A stretch of 64,000 bases of DNA from Methanosarcina siciliae T4/M. GTDB taxonomy: Archaea > Halobacteriota > Methanosarcinia > Methanosarcinales > Methanosarcinaceae. Where the stretch lies: the NCBI RefSeq assembly GCF_000970085.1, contig NZ_CP009506.1, positions 620,001 to 684,000 of the forward strand, written 5' to 3'. The translations under genes and the position numbers were made by a program. Below, in pieces: positions 19,017 to 27,435 of this stretch (position 1 is its first letter; the number at the start of each line of letters is the position of its first letter). Below the pieces are notes generated by a model. That model made no database searches. It was given only the letters and a program-made list of their open reading frames with translations, and was not told the DNA's origin.

Positions 19017-19093
19017 AGCTCGTTAAGTCTTTTGGTCTGGCAAGTAGTTCGCATCTTAAAATAAATGTTCTATTCCAGGAGAGTTCCTGCTTT

Positions 19094-20065
19094 TTATTTA
19101 TTTTTGTATTCTGAATAGTGAGTATCCGAGCAGGGTTCCACATGAATTGAAATGTATCCGTTTTTGCCGCAGACTTCTTTTAATCTGTCTTCAACATGCG
19201 TTGAAATTTCGTGTGCATCTACAATGTTCAGGTTTCTGTCTACCTCAATATGGACATCCGCAGCCACGGCGTTTCCTATCTTTCGGGTCTTAAGCTCATG
19301 AAAACCCAGCACACCATCCGTGGATTTCAGAATCTCCTCAATAGTTCTATAAGCCTCCGAGTCCAGGGAGGCTTCCAGCAGTTCGTTCAGGTTTTTGTAA
19401 GAGATCTCGAAGGCTACCTTGAAGATGAAGAAACTCAATATAACGGCAGCTATCGGGTCGAGTACCACCCACCTGCCTCCAAGCAGGATTGCACCCCCAA
19501 TCCCTATCATGGTCCCTATGGAAGATAAGGCATCAGAACGGTGGTGCCAGGCATTTGCAGTAAGAGCATCACTCCTGAATTTTCTGGCATATACCATTGT
19601 ATAACGGTACAGCCACTCTTTTATTACAATTGAAAGGACCGCTGCTGCAAGAGCGACTCTGCTAGGAGCCGGGAGTATTTCTCCGTGATAAAACGCGAGA
19701 ACCTTCTGGAGTCCGCTCCAGAAAATCCCGACAGACACTGCGATAAGTACCAGTCCTATAAATGCAGCCGAGAGGGTTTCAATTTTCCCATGCCCGTAAT
19801 TATGTGTGCTGTCCCCCGGTTTTCTGGCAATTTTCAAACCTGCTATTACTGCGATGTCGGTCATGAAGTCCGATGTGGAATGAATGGCGTCAGCAATCAT
19901 TGCTGAACTGTTTCCCACTATCCCTGCAAAAAACTTAAACCCAGTAAGTAAAAGGTTTGAAGCCATTGCAACCTTTGTTACGTAAATTGCCTGTGAATAC
20001 CGAAAATTTTCAAACTCCTCCGGGTGAGAGGGAGTTTCATTATCTGTATAATCAGTTCCTCTCAT
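19094..20065 (-). CDS. Cation diffusion facilitator (CDF) metal transporter
   Basis: This protein exports divalent metal ions by proton antiport. The 323-residue protein has six hydrophobic helices. The paired metal-site motifs are DAIHSTSDFMTD in helix 2 and HHRSDALSS in helix 5. HNYGHGKIE follows helix 2 as in the family, and a cytoplasmic C-terminal domain contains the conserved DVHIEVD. The metal (Zn, Fe, Mn or Co) cannot be told from the motifs. It stands alone. Confidence 0.92.
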   Translation of the reverse strand: MRGTDYTDNETPSHPEEFENFRYSQAIYVTKVAMASNLLLTGFKFFAGIVGNSSAMIADAIHSTSDFMTDIAVIAGLKIARKPGDSTHNYGHGKIETLSAAFIGLVLIAVSVGIFWSGLQKVLAFYHGEILPAPSRVALAAAVLSIVIKEWLYRYTMVYARKFRSDALTANAWHHRSDALSSIGTMIGIGGAILLGGRWVVLDPIAAVILSFFIFKVAFEISYKNLNELLEASLDSEAYRTIEEILKSTDGVLGFHELKTRKIGNAVAADVHIEVDRNLNIVDAHEISTHVEDRLKEVCGKNGYISIHVEPCSDTHYSEYKNK

Positions 20066-20313
20066 AATTTCTCAGGAAAGCCGTAATTTATTCGAATAAT
20101 TTAAAATTCATACCCTTATTATTTCTATTAGACAGGAAAATATAGGTAAGTTATCAATAGATATAAATATTCTCTTCCTTCAGTTCCAGGATTTTCCATG
20201 TCCCTTGATACTACATTTCTATCAGATATTTGCTGTATACCTCTGGACAATTTCCTTTATTTCAGTCAAATACCCTGCTCTGTCGCGTCAACCCTCAATT
20301 TTCGGATCAAAAT

Positions 20314-20345
20314 CTAATTGGACTATAATCTAATTGGACTATAAC
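20314..20345. repeat. 16-bp tandem duplication
   Basis: CTAATTGGACTATAAT at 20314-20329 is followed directly by CTAATTGGACTATAAC. It lies in the 660-base gap between the CDF transporter and the hydrolase, where no gene is seen. Confidence 0.8.
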
Positions 20346-20570
20346 ACCTGCGAAAAGTGGGAAAGATCCTGAGGACTTGTTCTCAAAAAGAGAAAGGAAT
20401 GGGAAGCTTCTGACTCTTTAGATTTGAGGGTATTTTCCTTTGAATAGCTCAATAACGAGAGCGAGGACGCAAACATACCCCATGTGTTGCAGCGGGGTGC
20501 ACCAACGCAACTTTTATTTCTTCAAACGATTTTTCCTTGAAATTTTTTCTTTTAAGTTTTAATTTAAAAG

Positions 20571-20618
20571 CTAATTCAAGGGCTAATTCAAAGGCTAATT
20601 CAAGGGCTAATTTAGAGG
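20571..20618. repeat. Four 12-bp tandem units
   Basis: The unit CTAATTCAAGGG is repeated four times with small changes, the last being CTAATTTAGAGG. It is intergenic and AT-rich; no function is evident. Confidence 0.75.
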
Positions 20619-20724
20619 TTTGATTTTAACTTATTATCGAGCCTTATTGCCCCCCATGTCTGAATTTTCGTTCCATATCCTGTGCCCTCATTTCAAAAGT
20701 CTTTTCAGTTTTTTCCTTTCCCTC

Positions 20725-21387
20725 TCAAAGGTATTTTTTAAACCACTCCCTGGCTAAACGAGCAACTTCTTCCAGCGTTCCTGGCTCTTCAAAAAGATGT
20801 GTAGCTCCGGGAACAATCTTCAGTTCCTTCTCCGGCATGGTCGTTCTCTCTAATGCCCACCGGTTCAGGTCTATTACCTGAGTATCTTCTCCGCCTACAA
20901 TAAGCAGTGTCGGTGCTTTTACATACATCATGGCGCTTTCAGCAAGGTCAGGCCGCCCTCCTCTCGAGACCACTGCTTTTACAGTTTCGGAATGCTCTTT
21001 TGCAGCTATGAGTGCGGCCGCAGCACCTGTACTGGAGCCAAAGTAACCTATGTTAAGCTCTTCTGTATCAGGGTTATGTAAAAGCCAGTTTGTCGTGTCA
21101 ATAAGGCGTTTTGAAAGCAGGTCTATGTCAAAACGGAGATGGCGCGTTAGCATATCGACTCTCTCTTCTTCGACTGTCAGGAGATCAAACAAAAGGGTTC
21201 CAAGACCGCCTCTCTGAAGTTCTTTTGCAACGTACTGGTTGCGTGGGCTGTGGCGACTGCTCCCGCTTCCATGCACAAAAACAACAATCCCCCCGGATCC
21301 TTCAGGGATAGATAGAATTCCCTCAAGATATATTCCGTCAATAGGAATGCGGACTTCAACATCCCTTTTATCGGTATTCGATGGTAT
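20725..21387 (-). CDS. Alpha/beta hydrolase (dienelactone-hydrolase-like), probable ATA start
   Basis: The 220-residue product is a serine hydrolase fold. The oxyanion segment is FVHGSGSSRHSPRN, the nucleophile elbow is GYFGSSTGAA, and APTLLIVGGEDTQV and GATHLFEEPG supply the acid and histidine. Between the upstream in-frame stop (about 21430) and the GTG that encodes the Val of VHGSG there is no ATG, GTG or TTG. That GTG would delete the first strands of the fold. An in-frame ATA at 21387-21385 lies seven bases after GGGGG and gives the N-terminus PSNTDKRDVEVRIPIDGI, as expected for the family. It follows the phosphoribosyltransferase gene by 20 bases. The two are often adjacent or fused in other organisms. 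Confidence 0.8.
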   Translation of the reverse strand: MPSNTDKRDVEVRIPIDGIYLEGILSIPEGSGGIVVFVHGSGSSRHSPRNQYVAKELQRGGLGTLLFDLLTVEEERVDMLTRHLRFDIDLLSKRLIDTTNWLLHNPDTEELNIGYFGSSTGAAAALIAAKEHSETVKAVVSRGGRPDLAESAMMYVKAPTLLIVGGEDTQVIDLNRWALERTTMPEKELKIVPGATHLFEEPGTLEEVARLAREWFKKYL

Positions 21388-21407
21388 GTTCGTTCCCCCG
21401 GAAATAT

Positions 21408-22061
21408 TTAACTTCGATGAAAATTCCTTGCTTTACGCAGCAGTTCGCATACTTCGTCGTCCGTAGTCTGGCTGAAATCCCCATATGAGGTTCCTACTGC
21501 ATAAAATGGCTCCGGGGTGGCAGCGCAGATGACTTCATCAACTTTATCTTCAAAGAACCTGCACATGTCCGGGGAAGCCGTAGGGACTGCGACAACCAGT
21601 TTAGCTGGTTTTTTAGTTTTAAGGGCTTCAACTGCCGCATGCATTGTTGCTCCGGTCGCAAGCCCGTCGTCTATCAGGAGGACGGTCATGCCGCGTATAT
21701 CCGTTTTGGGGTGACCCCCGTGATATTTACGCTCTCGGCGTTCAAGTTCCTTGAGTTCGTTTGCAGCTACCGTAGCAATTACTCTATCCGGTATCTGGAA
21801 AGACCTTACAATGTCTTCGTTCAAAACACGGATGTCGTCAGATGCAATTGCCCCCATTGCCAGTTCTTCATTTCCCGGAACTCCCAGCTTCCGTACTATG
21901 AAAACATCCATTTTTACATTCAGGGCTTTTGCAACTTCAAAAGCTACAGGGACTCCACCCCTCGGAAGTGCCAGTATCAGCACGTTCGGACGGTTTGAAT
22001 ATTTTGAAAGTTCTTTTGCCAGTATTTTCCCTGCATCTACTCTGTCTTTAAAGATTGCCAT
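21408..22061 (-). CDS. Phosphoribosyltransferase-domain protein
   Basis: This is a type I phosphoribosyltransferase fold. The PRPP-binding motif is VLLIDDGLATGATM. An N-terminal LPRGGVPVAFEVA loop and a KLGVPGNEELAMGAI segment follow the predicted-phosphoribosyltransferase pattern often linked to dienelactone-hydrolase domains. I chose ATG 22061 with AAGGG just upstream; an in-frame TTG four codons earlier is an alternative. It is probably cotranscribed with the downstream alpha/beta hydrolase. The substrate is unknown. Confidence 0.85.
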   Translation of the reverse strand: MAIFKDRVDAGKILAKELSKYSNRPNVLILALPRGGVPVAFEVAKALNVKMDVFIVRKLGVPGNEELAMGAIASDDIRVLNEDIVRSFQIPDRVIATVAANELKELERRERKYHGGHPKTDIRGMTVLLIDDGLATGATMHAAVEALKTKKPAKLVVAVPTASPDMCRFFEDKVDEVICAATPEPFYAVGTSYGDFSQTTDDEVCELLRKARNFHRS

Positions 22062-22181
22062 TATTCCCTTCAACCCCCTGTTGAAATGGATTAATCATAA
22101 GATGAATATTAACTTATAGTATCCATGTTTAAACTTTTAAATGTATGGAGTATTATAAATTAAAACTTAAACTTTTATTGA

Positions 22182-22647
22182 ATATCTCAAGGTAGAGATA
22201 AACCGGTAACAATCGAGCCCTATGAAGTGATACTCTGGCTAGCCATAATTAGTGTACTTTACCTGATTAGCATCAGTAACTACCTGTTCTTCCATACTCT
22301 GGCAGAACTCTTCAGTGTGTATGTTGCATATGTGATATTTTTAATAGTGTGGAAATCAAGAAACCATCTGGAAAACCGGTACCTCATGTTTATATGAATT
22401 GCTTACTTTTTTAGGGGTTCTGGATCTATTATACACATTTTCTTATGAAGGAATGGAGGATTCCACTTCAAAACCGGGCAGATGTCCGGGCTGCCAGAAT
22501 GGAAATTTTTTCCATTACATGCTTACGGTAACAGATAACGGAACAGGCTTTTTCAACCGAAGTAAATCGATATACACTCTTATGCTCGCTTTGAAATTTT
22601 TAGTATTAAATTATTTTTTTCTTGAAGGCAATTTTTTTGGTAATTAA
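22182..22647 (+). pseudogene. Decayed duplicate of the downstream sensor histidine kinase
   Basis: From ATA at 22182 the frame reads ILWLAIISVLYLISISNYL, then LAELFSVYVAYVIFLIVWK, and stops at TGA 22395-22397. This is clearly homologous to the N-terminal membrane domain of the kinase at 22991. A second frame continues the alignment (FLGVLDLLYTFSYEGM). After an internal deletion it carries GNFFHYMLTVTDNGTGFF, matching the ATP-binding N/G1 region of the same kinase. The catalytic core is therefore missing. This is a genuine paralogue reduced to its ends. Confidence 0.75.
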
Positions 22648-22990
22648 TTTAAAATAGTTAATAATATAATGTTATATTCGTGGAGTTAGGAAGTTAGTGG
22701 GTATGATAATATGTAAAGGACTGCCTGGAGATCATTGATCCTGTTCCGGATCAATACGCTTGGGGGAATATATCTTCGGAGCTGCCGTATCTGGGAATCC
22801 AGTAAAAGGGGTGTGGCACCTCCGGGCTTCTTCTTCTTACTCTGCTTTTCACTGTCCTTTTCTCTGTCCGTTATTTTATCACAGTGTGTAATGTCAGGGG
22901 TTTCCAGCTCTCTGGTATTTAGTACTTTGATGTAATTTTATGTGAGGTAGATCTTCATTTCCAGGTAATACATTCAAGGGGGGAAACTGC

Positions 22991-24628
22991 ATATCTCATA
23001 CTGGGGGAAACTCGTTTGAAGTAAGGCTTCATGAGGCAGCGGTCTTGATCGCGATAATAGGCCTGCCCTACTTAATTATCCCTGGAAACTACCTTCTTTC
23101 CCGTACTCTGGTAGAACTGTTCAGCGTCTATGTTGCATACGTAATATTTTTGATAGGGTGGAAATCAAGAGCTTACCTGGAAAACAGATATCTTATACCT
23201 ATAGTTATACTCATAGGAGTTGCTTTTTTTTTAATCGGCAGCGTTGACTTTTTGCATGCCCTCACATTCAGGGTAATGGGGTTCTCCGAGGTTCCTGAAA
23301 TTAACCTGCCTGATCAGTTCCGGATACTTGCAAGATACCTGGAAAGCCTTTCTTTTCTGGTTGCCCTACTGTTCTTAATACGTAACAGAGAACCCGAAAA
23401 TAAAGAAGTTGAAAGGAGGTCTGGAAATTGCAGGGTACTCAAGCAAAGGGAAGAAGGCTTCAGGCAAAAAGCAATTTTTTTGGGGGATAAGTACGGCCAT
23501 ATATGCAGAATGATAGGAGTAAACAGGAATCTTAAGCCGAATAACAAAAGATTTGGGGATGATGAACATCAGGAAAATTCCCAGTCTTTTTTACAACACT
23601 TCCCGGGGATAGGGTTCCAGCTTGACGGAAACTTTTTCTTGGTATCCATACAGGGGACTGTCGAAGAAATGACAGGTTACAGGAAGGAGGATCTCCTTTC
23701 CGAAAAAGTTAGTTTGATGGAACTAATTGTACCTGAAGATCAGCATTTGATTATTGAAAACCAGCAGAAGTTGAAATCAAATCCTAAATTTGTAGCTGAG
23801 AATGAGTTTAGAATCCGCAAAAAAAATGGAGAACTAATATGGGCCCGGGAGATTACCCAGAGGATTCGGGGCAAGTCTGAAGGCTCAGGTAAATTCCAGG
23901 GGTTGGTCTATGACATCACTGAGCGTAAAATGGCTGAAGAAGCCCTCAAAAAAATAGACCGCGTTCGGATAAAAGAGGTCCACCACAGGATAAAGAATAA
24001 TCTCCAGGTAATCTCTTCTCTGCTAAGTCTGCAGGCGGAAAAGTTCGAAGACAGGGAAGTGATTGAAGCGTTCAGGGAAAGCCAGAACCGGGTTGCATCC
24101 ATAGCCATGATCCATGAAGAGCTTCATGGAGGAAAAAATCTGGATTCCCTTGATTTCGCGGACTACCTGCAGAAGCTGACTGCAGACCTTTTCAATTCAT
24201 ATCGTGTGGGCAAGGATGGGGTAAGCCTTAAACTTGACCTTGAAAAGGTTTATCTTGGCACGGATATTGCAATTCCTCTCGGGATTATTGTCAATGAGAT
24301 GGTTTCAAATTCCCTGAAGCATGCTTTCTCAGATAAAAAAGAAGGAGAAATATGCATAAACCTGCGGAGTAACGAAGAGCCTCACTCCAGGGATGAACTT
24401 TCCGGTTCTAATTCGGAACATCCGGGGAATAATTGTTTCCATTATACTTTGACTGTTGCCGATAACGGAAGAGGAATCTCTGAAGAAGTAGACTTCCGAA
24501 ATGCTGACTCTCTTGGGCTCCAGCTCATAACCATTCTTGTTGAGCAGATAGGCGGTTGTATAGAGCTTAGCAGAGACTACGGGACGGAGTTCGCCATCAA
24601 GTTCGGCAATTCCGGAAAATGCTCATGA
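22991..24628 (+). CDS. Membrane sensor histidine kinase (MASE3-like, PAS, HisKA_2, HATPase), probable ATA start
   Basis: The N-terminal third holds several hydrophobic helices resembling a MASE3 sensor. A PAS domain follows at about residues 195-310 (GTVEEMTGYRKEDLLSE). The HisKA_2 dimerisation helix carries the phospho-acceptor histidine in EVHHRIKNNLQVISSLL. The ATP-binding domain has NEMVSNSLKHAF and VADNGRGISEE. The first ordinary start in frame is TTG 23045, with GAGG upstream. However, ATA 22991 sits seven bases after AAGGGGGG, and homology with the decayed paralogue at 22182 extends exactly to that ATA. The true product is therefore probably 545 residues. No response regulator is adjacent; the output partner is unknown. 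Confidence 0.85.
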   Translation: MSHTGGNSFEVRLHEAAVLIAIIGLPYLIIPGNYLLSRTLVELFSVYVAYVIFLIGWKSRAYLENRYLIPIVILIGVAFFLIGSVDFLHALTFRVMGFSEVPEINLPDQFRILARYLESLSFLVALLFLIRNREPENKEVERRSGNCRVLKQREEGFRQKAIFLGDKYGHICRMIGVNRNLKPNNKRFGDDEHQENSQSFLQHFPGIGFQLDGNFFLVSIQGTVEEMTGYRKEDLLSEKVSLMELIVPEDQHLIIENQQKLKSNPKFVAENEFRIRKKNGELIWAREITQRIRGKSEGSGKFQGLVYDITERKMAEEALKKIDRVRIKEVHHRIKNNLQVISSLLSLQAEKFEDREVIEAFRESQNRVASIAMIHEELHGGKNLDSLDFADYLQKLTADLFNSYRVGKDGVSLKLDLEKVYLGTDIAIPLGIIVNEMVSNSLKHAFSDKKEGEICINLRSNEEPHSRDELSGSNSEHPGNNCFHYTLTVADNGRGISEEVDFRNADSLGLQLITILVEQIGGCIELSRDYGTEFAIKFGNSGKCS

Positions 24629-24637
24629 ATCTGGGGT

Positions 24638-24829
24638 TTACATATCTTTCTTGACCCGTACAGTGTCATTCAATGTATATGTCGTTCTGTCCCAGGGAGC
24701 CTTTTCTTCGGATATTAGATACTTCATTTCCACAGTGTTTTCTTCTGATCCTGAGATGCGTGGTGTTATAGGTATCAGCTTCTGTTTCCAGGGGCTTCTG
24801 GTTAATCTCGTCCCATTTTTATGAACATT
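24638..24829 (-). pseudogene. Short C-terminal gene fragment, unidentified
   Basis: The minus strand reads HKNGTRLTRSPWKQKL, ITPRISGSEENTVEMKYL and ISEEKAPWDRTTYTLND before a TAA at 24638-24640. An in-frame stop lies just upstream and no start codon is present. The well-formed protein-like sequence suggests the tail of a lost gene. I do not recognise the family. Confidence 0.4.
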
Positions 24830-24969
24830 TCTTTATTTTTTTCGGTTCAGATCCAAGATAACATTTATATCTATATATTAATGATTATCTCGGTACTATA
24901 ATTATTTGAAATTTTCATACTAATGATTTCCCTAAAAAATGCTTATCTACGTTAGAAGGCGCAAACCAG

Positions 24970-25809
24970 ATGAAACTGCAACTTGTTAACCTCCTTTTAT
25001 TTTCCGATAAAAGGAAGAATTTTCTATTACTGCTGGCAGAAGGACCCAGAGATATTGATGGAATTCTTGATCTGCTGCAGGTATCGAGGATTTCCCTGCT
25101 CCCTCATATCAAAAAATTAAAAGAAGAAGGGTTAATCGTTCAGAATGGGGAAGTGTATAGCCTCTCAATCATAGGTGACATACTGGTTAAAAAAGCAAGA
25201 TCTTTACTGGATGTGGCCAGTACGTTTGAGGAAAACGATTTTTTCTGGAGCAACAGGAAACTGGATTCCATTCCTTTTCATCTGTTAAAACGGATGGGAG
25301 ACCTTAAAGGGAGCCAGCTCCTCGAACCCGAGCTCACTCACGGACTTGATTTGTTTCCTGAGCTGATCAATCATTTTATTGTCTCTTCAAAGGTTATGCT
25401 CCTTTTTTCTTATTTTAACCCTCATATTCCCTCTTTTTCCCTGGAACTCGCAAAAAGAGATATTCAGGTGCAGCTCATCTTTAGCAGGGATTCATTTGAT
25501 AGGTTTTCGGGAGATTTTCGGAATACGGGGGAGAAAATCCTGGCGAAAAAAAATGCCTCTCTTTTTGTGTATGCCGGAGATCCACTTGAAATCCCCGCAT
25601 TGATTGCGATTTCGGAAAGTGCTTTATTGCTCGGGTTCTTCAATAAGAATGGGAGGTTTGAAGGACAACACCTTCTCAATTTCGAACCCCGTGCTCTGAG
25701 CTGGGGAAAAGAACTCTTCGAATACTACATGGAGAGGTCAGAGAAAGTCTGTTCAATGGATTGTTCAGATCGCAGCTCTGATGGCCGGAAAGCTTTCAAT
25801 GACCTGTAA
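24970..25809 (+). CDS. FilR1-type winged-helix transcription regulator
   Basis: The 279-residue protein has an N-terminal ArsR-like winged helix (LLAEGPRDIDGILDLLQVS, then LLPHIKKLKEEGLI). A C-terminal domain of about 180 residues is typical of the methanogen FilR1/DUF1724 regulators, which are greatly expanded in Methanosarcina and thought to sense small molecules. It may control its own gene or the neighbouring sensor kinase; nothing in the sequence shows its target. The start ATG is preceded by a purine-rich GAAGGCGC. Confidence 0.82.
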   Translation: MKLQLVNLLLFSDKRKNFLLLLAEGPRDIDGILDLLQVSRISLLPHIKKLKEEGLIVQNGEVYSLSIIGDILVKKARSLLDVASTFEENDFFWSNRKLDSIPFHLLKRMGDLKGSQLLEPELTHGLDLFPELINHFIVSSKVMLLFSYFNPHIPSFSLELAKRDIQVQLIFSRDSFDRFSGDFRNTGEKILAKKNASLFVYAGDPLEIPALIAISESALLLGFFNKNGRFEGQHLLNFEPRALSWGKELFEYYMERSEKVCSMDCSDRSSDGRKAFNDL

Positions 25810-25943
25810 TAGGACCAAAAATAAATACAAGAATAAGATTCAAATTAAGGTGAGAACAGGACCGGAATATGGGCCTATATCCGGAACATGGAACCTTCAG
25901 TTTTAAATATCTTTTATTCCCGAAAGCTCTTACAGGGATCTAA

Positions 25944-26570
25944 ATGAAACGAACCAAGGAATGGAAAGAAAAAAGGGCTGAATTCATTAAAGGTAAAACC
26001 TGTGCCTGGTGCGGTTCCGCTGAGCGCCTGTGTGTCCACACTCCCGGAGATTTTTCTCCGGCAGAGGTCCGTTCCGGGATTTACAGGCTTGCATATTCCA
26101 GATTCAGGGAAGTGTACAGGCAAAAGTACCAGAAATTCGAGCAGGTTCTTACCGGCAAACACCGCCATAAAAGTCATCCTACCTGGCACAAAGCCTCTAC
26201 TGTGCACAAAGCCGAGCCTGACCATACCGGCCTTGAAGGGCAGTGTATCGAGGTGCTTGTTGAAGATAAGGAAGAAGGAAACTTCAAAAAGCTTTATCAT
26301 GAATGGCTCGAAGAAAGTGGGATTGAAGAGCTGATTGAAGAAGAAACCCGAAAAGCCGAAGAAGAATACGCATCTTTTGAACATGCGATTGTGCTCTGCA
26401 ATCGTTGCCATTTTGCAAGCCTGAGGGGCATGGAGCTCTGCCCGGTGTGCAAAAAAAAGTATAAGCCTTCAAGGTATGAGACCTGTTTTGACTGTTTGCC
26501 TGATGAGAAAAAGAACGAAGTTATGGCAAGACAAAAGGAAAAAGAGGATTTTCCGGAGAGTTTGGAGTAG
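25944..26570 (+). CDS. Zinc-binding, HNH-like protein of unknown function
   Basis: The 208-residue, highly charged protein has four cysteine pairs: CAWC near residue 20, CNRC, CPVC and CFDC in the last third. Histidines lie between them (HRHKSHPTWH, AEPDHTGLEGQC). The arrangement resembles HNH-type nuclease or zinc-ribbon proteins, but no clear catalytic signature can be fixed. A helical Glu/Lys-rich segment links the two halves. It ends with TAG. The start follows CAGGGATCTAA. Confidence 0.6.
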   Translation: MKRTKEWKEKRAEFIKGKTCAWCGSAERLCVHTPGDFSPAEVRSGIYRLAYSRFREVYRQKYQKFEQVLTGKHRHKSHPTWHKASTVHKAEPDHTGLEGQCIEVLVEDKEEGNFKKLYHEWLEESGIEELIEEETRKAEEEYASFEHAIVLCNRCHFASLRGMELCPVCKKKYKPSRYETCFDCLPDEKKNEVMARQKEKEDFPESLE

Positions 26571-26645
26571 TTTTCTGATAAATCATTTGCTGAAGGGCCA
26601 TGGTTTAACTTTATGCCCCTCGAGGCATGAATCGGAAATCAGATT

Positions 26646-26867
26646 TTATCTGAAAAGAGCCCAACCGCTTCCTCCGCATGCCTTGCAGGTTCCTGTATCC
26701 AGGTTTCCGGACCCGCCGCAGAGAGGACATATTATTGCAGGCTGGGCAACGAGCACGTTCCCCTGTCCTCCGCAGGCTTCGCAGATTTTACCATCGGTAT
26801 ACCCGGCCCCGTTGCAAAGAGAGCACTTTTCCGGAGCATACTCTGTATCGCTATAAGTGTAAAGCAT
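26646..26867 (-). CDS. 73-residue DnaJ-type zinc-finger protein
   Basis: The small protein is essentially an isolated DnaJ central zinc-finger domain. It has four CxxCxGxG-like repeats (CSLCNGAG, CEACGGQG, CPLCGGSG, CKACGGSG) that should bind two zinc ions. No J-domain or substrate-binding domain is present. GGAAGGTGATGGG precedes the ATG. Similar stand-alone modules act as chaperone accessories or disulfide-related proteins elsewhere; here the role is unknown. Confidence 0.75.
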   Translation of the reverse strand: MLYTYSDTEYAPEKCSLCNGAGYTDGKICEACGGQGNVLVAQPAIICPLCGGSGNLDTGTCKACGGSGWALFR

Positions 26868-27435
26868 CCCATCACCTTCCTAATTTTCCAGCACAGGTGT
26901 AATTCCCAGACAAAAGATTCTTTAATACATATTTTCATCGTTCTGGATTAAAAAATCTTGCAAAAAGATAAAAAAGAAAGTCTTATAATATAATTGCCGA
27001 ATTCCATTTGATATTTTTCCTCTTTCCATATAATCCCTTTCTAATATATTTTTCCTGAAGTTCAGGGAACCTGTAACATTTTGAACCTTTTTCTGGTTGA
27101 AAATTTTGTCTGTAAATACTCATTTTTTTCATTTACCTGCTTTCCGAATGCTTTAAACCGCAGCAGAAGGCATTCTATTCCATTCTGGTCATTTCTCAGT
27201 AAGGAGCTTCCTGGTCTAAAGAGAGCTTTGTAAAAAACATTTTTTTCCCGGGTTTTCTAGGTAACTTTTGTTGATATTTTCTTATGATTGTAACATAAAA
27301 TAATATTTTTAGTGATTCCAGTAATTTTAAGTAACATTAAAAAAATAATAATCATCGGGGGAGAGGTCTTAAAGTTCTGTCCTGGGGGGACACGGACTTT
27401 AGAATACATGCCTCCTAATTTTGGGAGTTGAGACT
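26868..27435. other. AT-rich intergenic region upstream of the PRC-barrel genes
   Basis: No open frame or RNA gene is convincing. The last 80 bases contain GGGGGAGAGG and CCTGGGGGGACACGG, and the leader of the second PRC-barrel gene has a comparable AAGGGGACGCAGG. This suggests duplication of the two genes included their leaders. Confidence 0.4.

Larger units (their letters stand above)
17953..19093. other. 1.1-kb AT-rich gap with gene debris
   Basis: No intact gene is visible. The segment upstream of the amidohydrolase (17953-18450) is strongly AT-rich and may hold its promoter. A 16-bp tandem duplication occurs at 18454-18485 and a degraded coding fragment at 18844-19016. The region separates the polysaccharide cluster from core genes and looks like decayed accessory DNA. 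Confidence 0.5.

Noticed and set aside
20725..22061. Frameshifted fusion of phosphoribosyltransferase and hydrolase
   Set aside because: The first gene ends cleanly, no slippery heptamer is seen at its end, and a well-spaced ATA start explains the second protein without any frameshift.
26568..26628. Pyrrolysine readthrough of the TAG ending the HNH-like gene
   Set aside because: The extension to the next stop is about 19 codons with no recognisable continuation, and no methyltransferase-like context is present.
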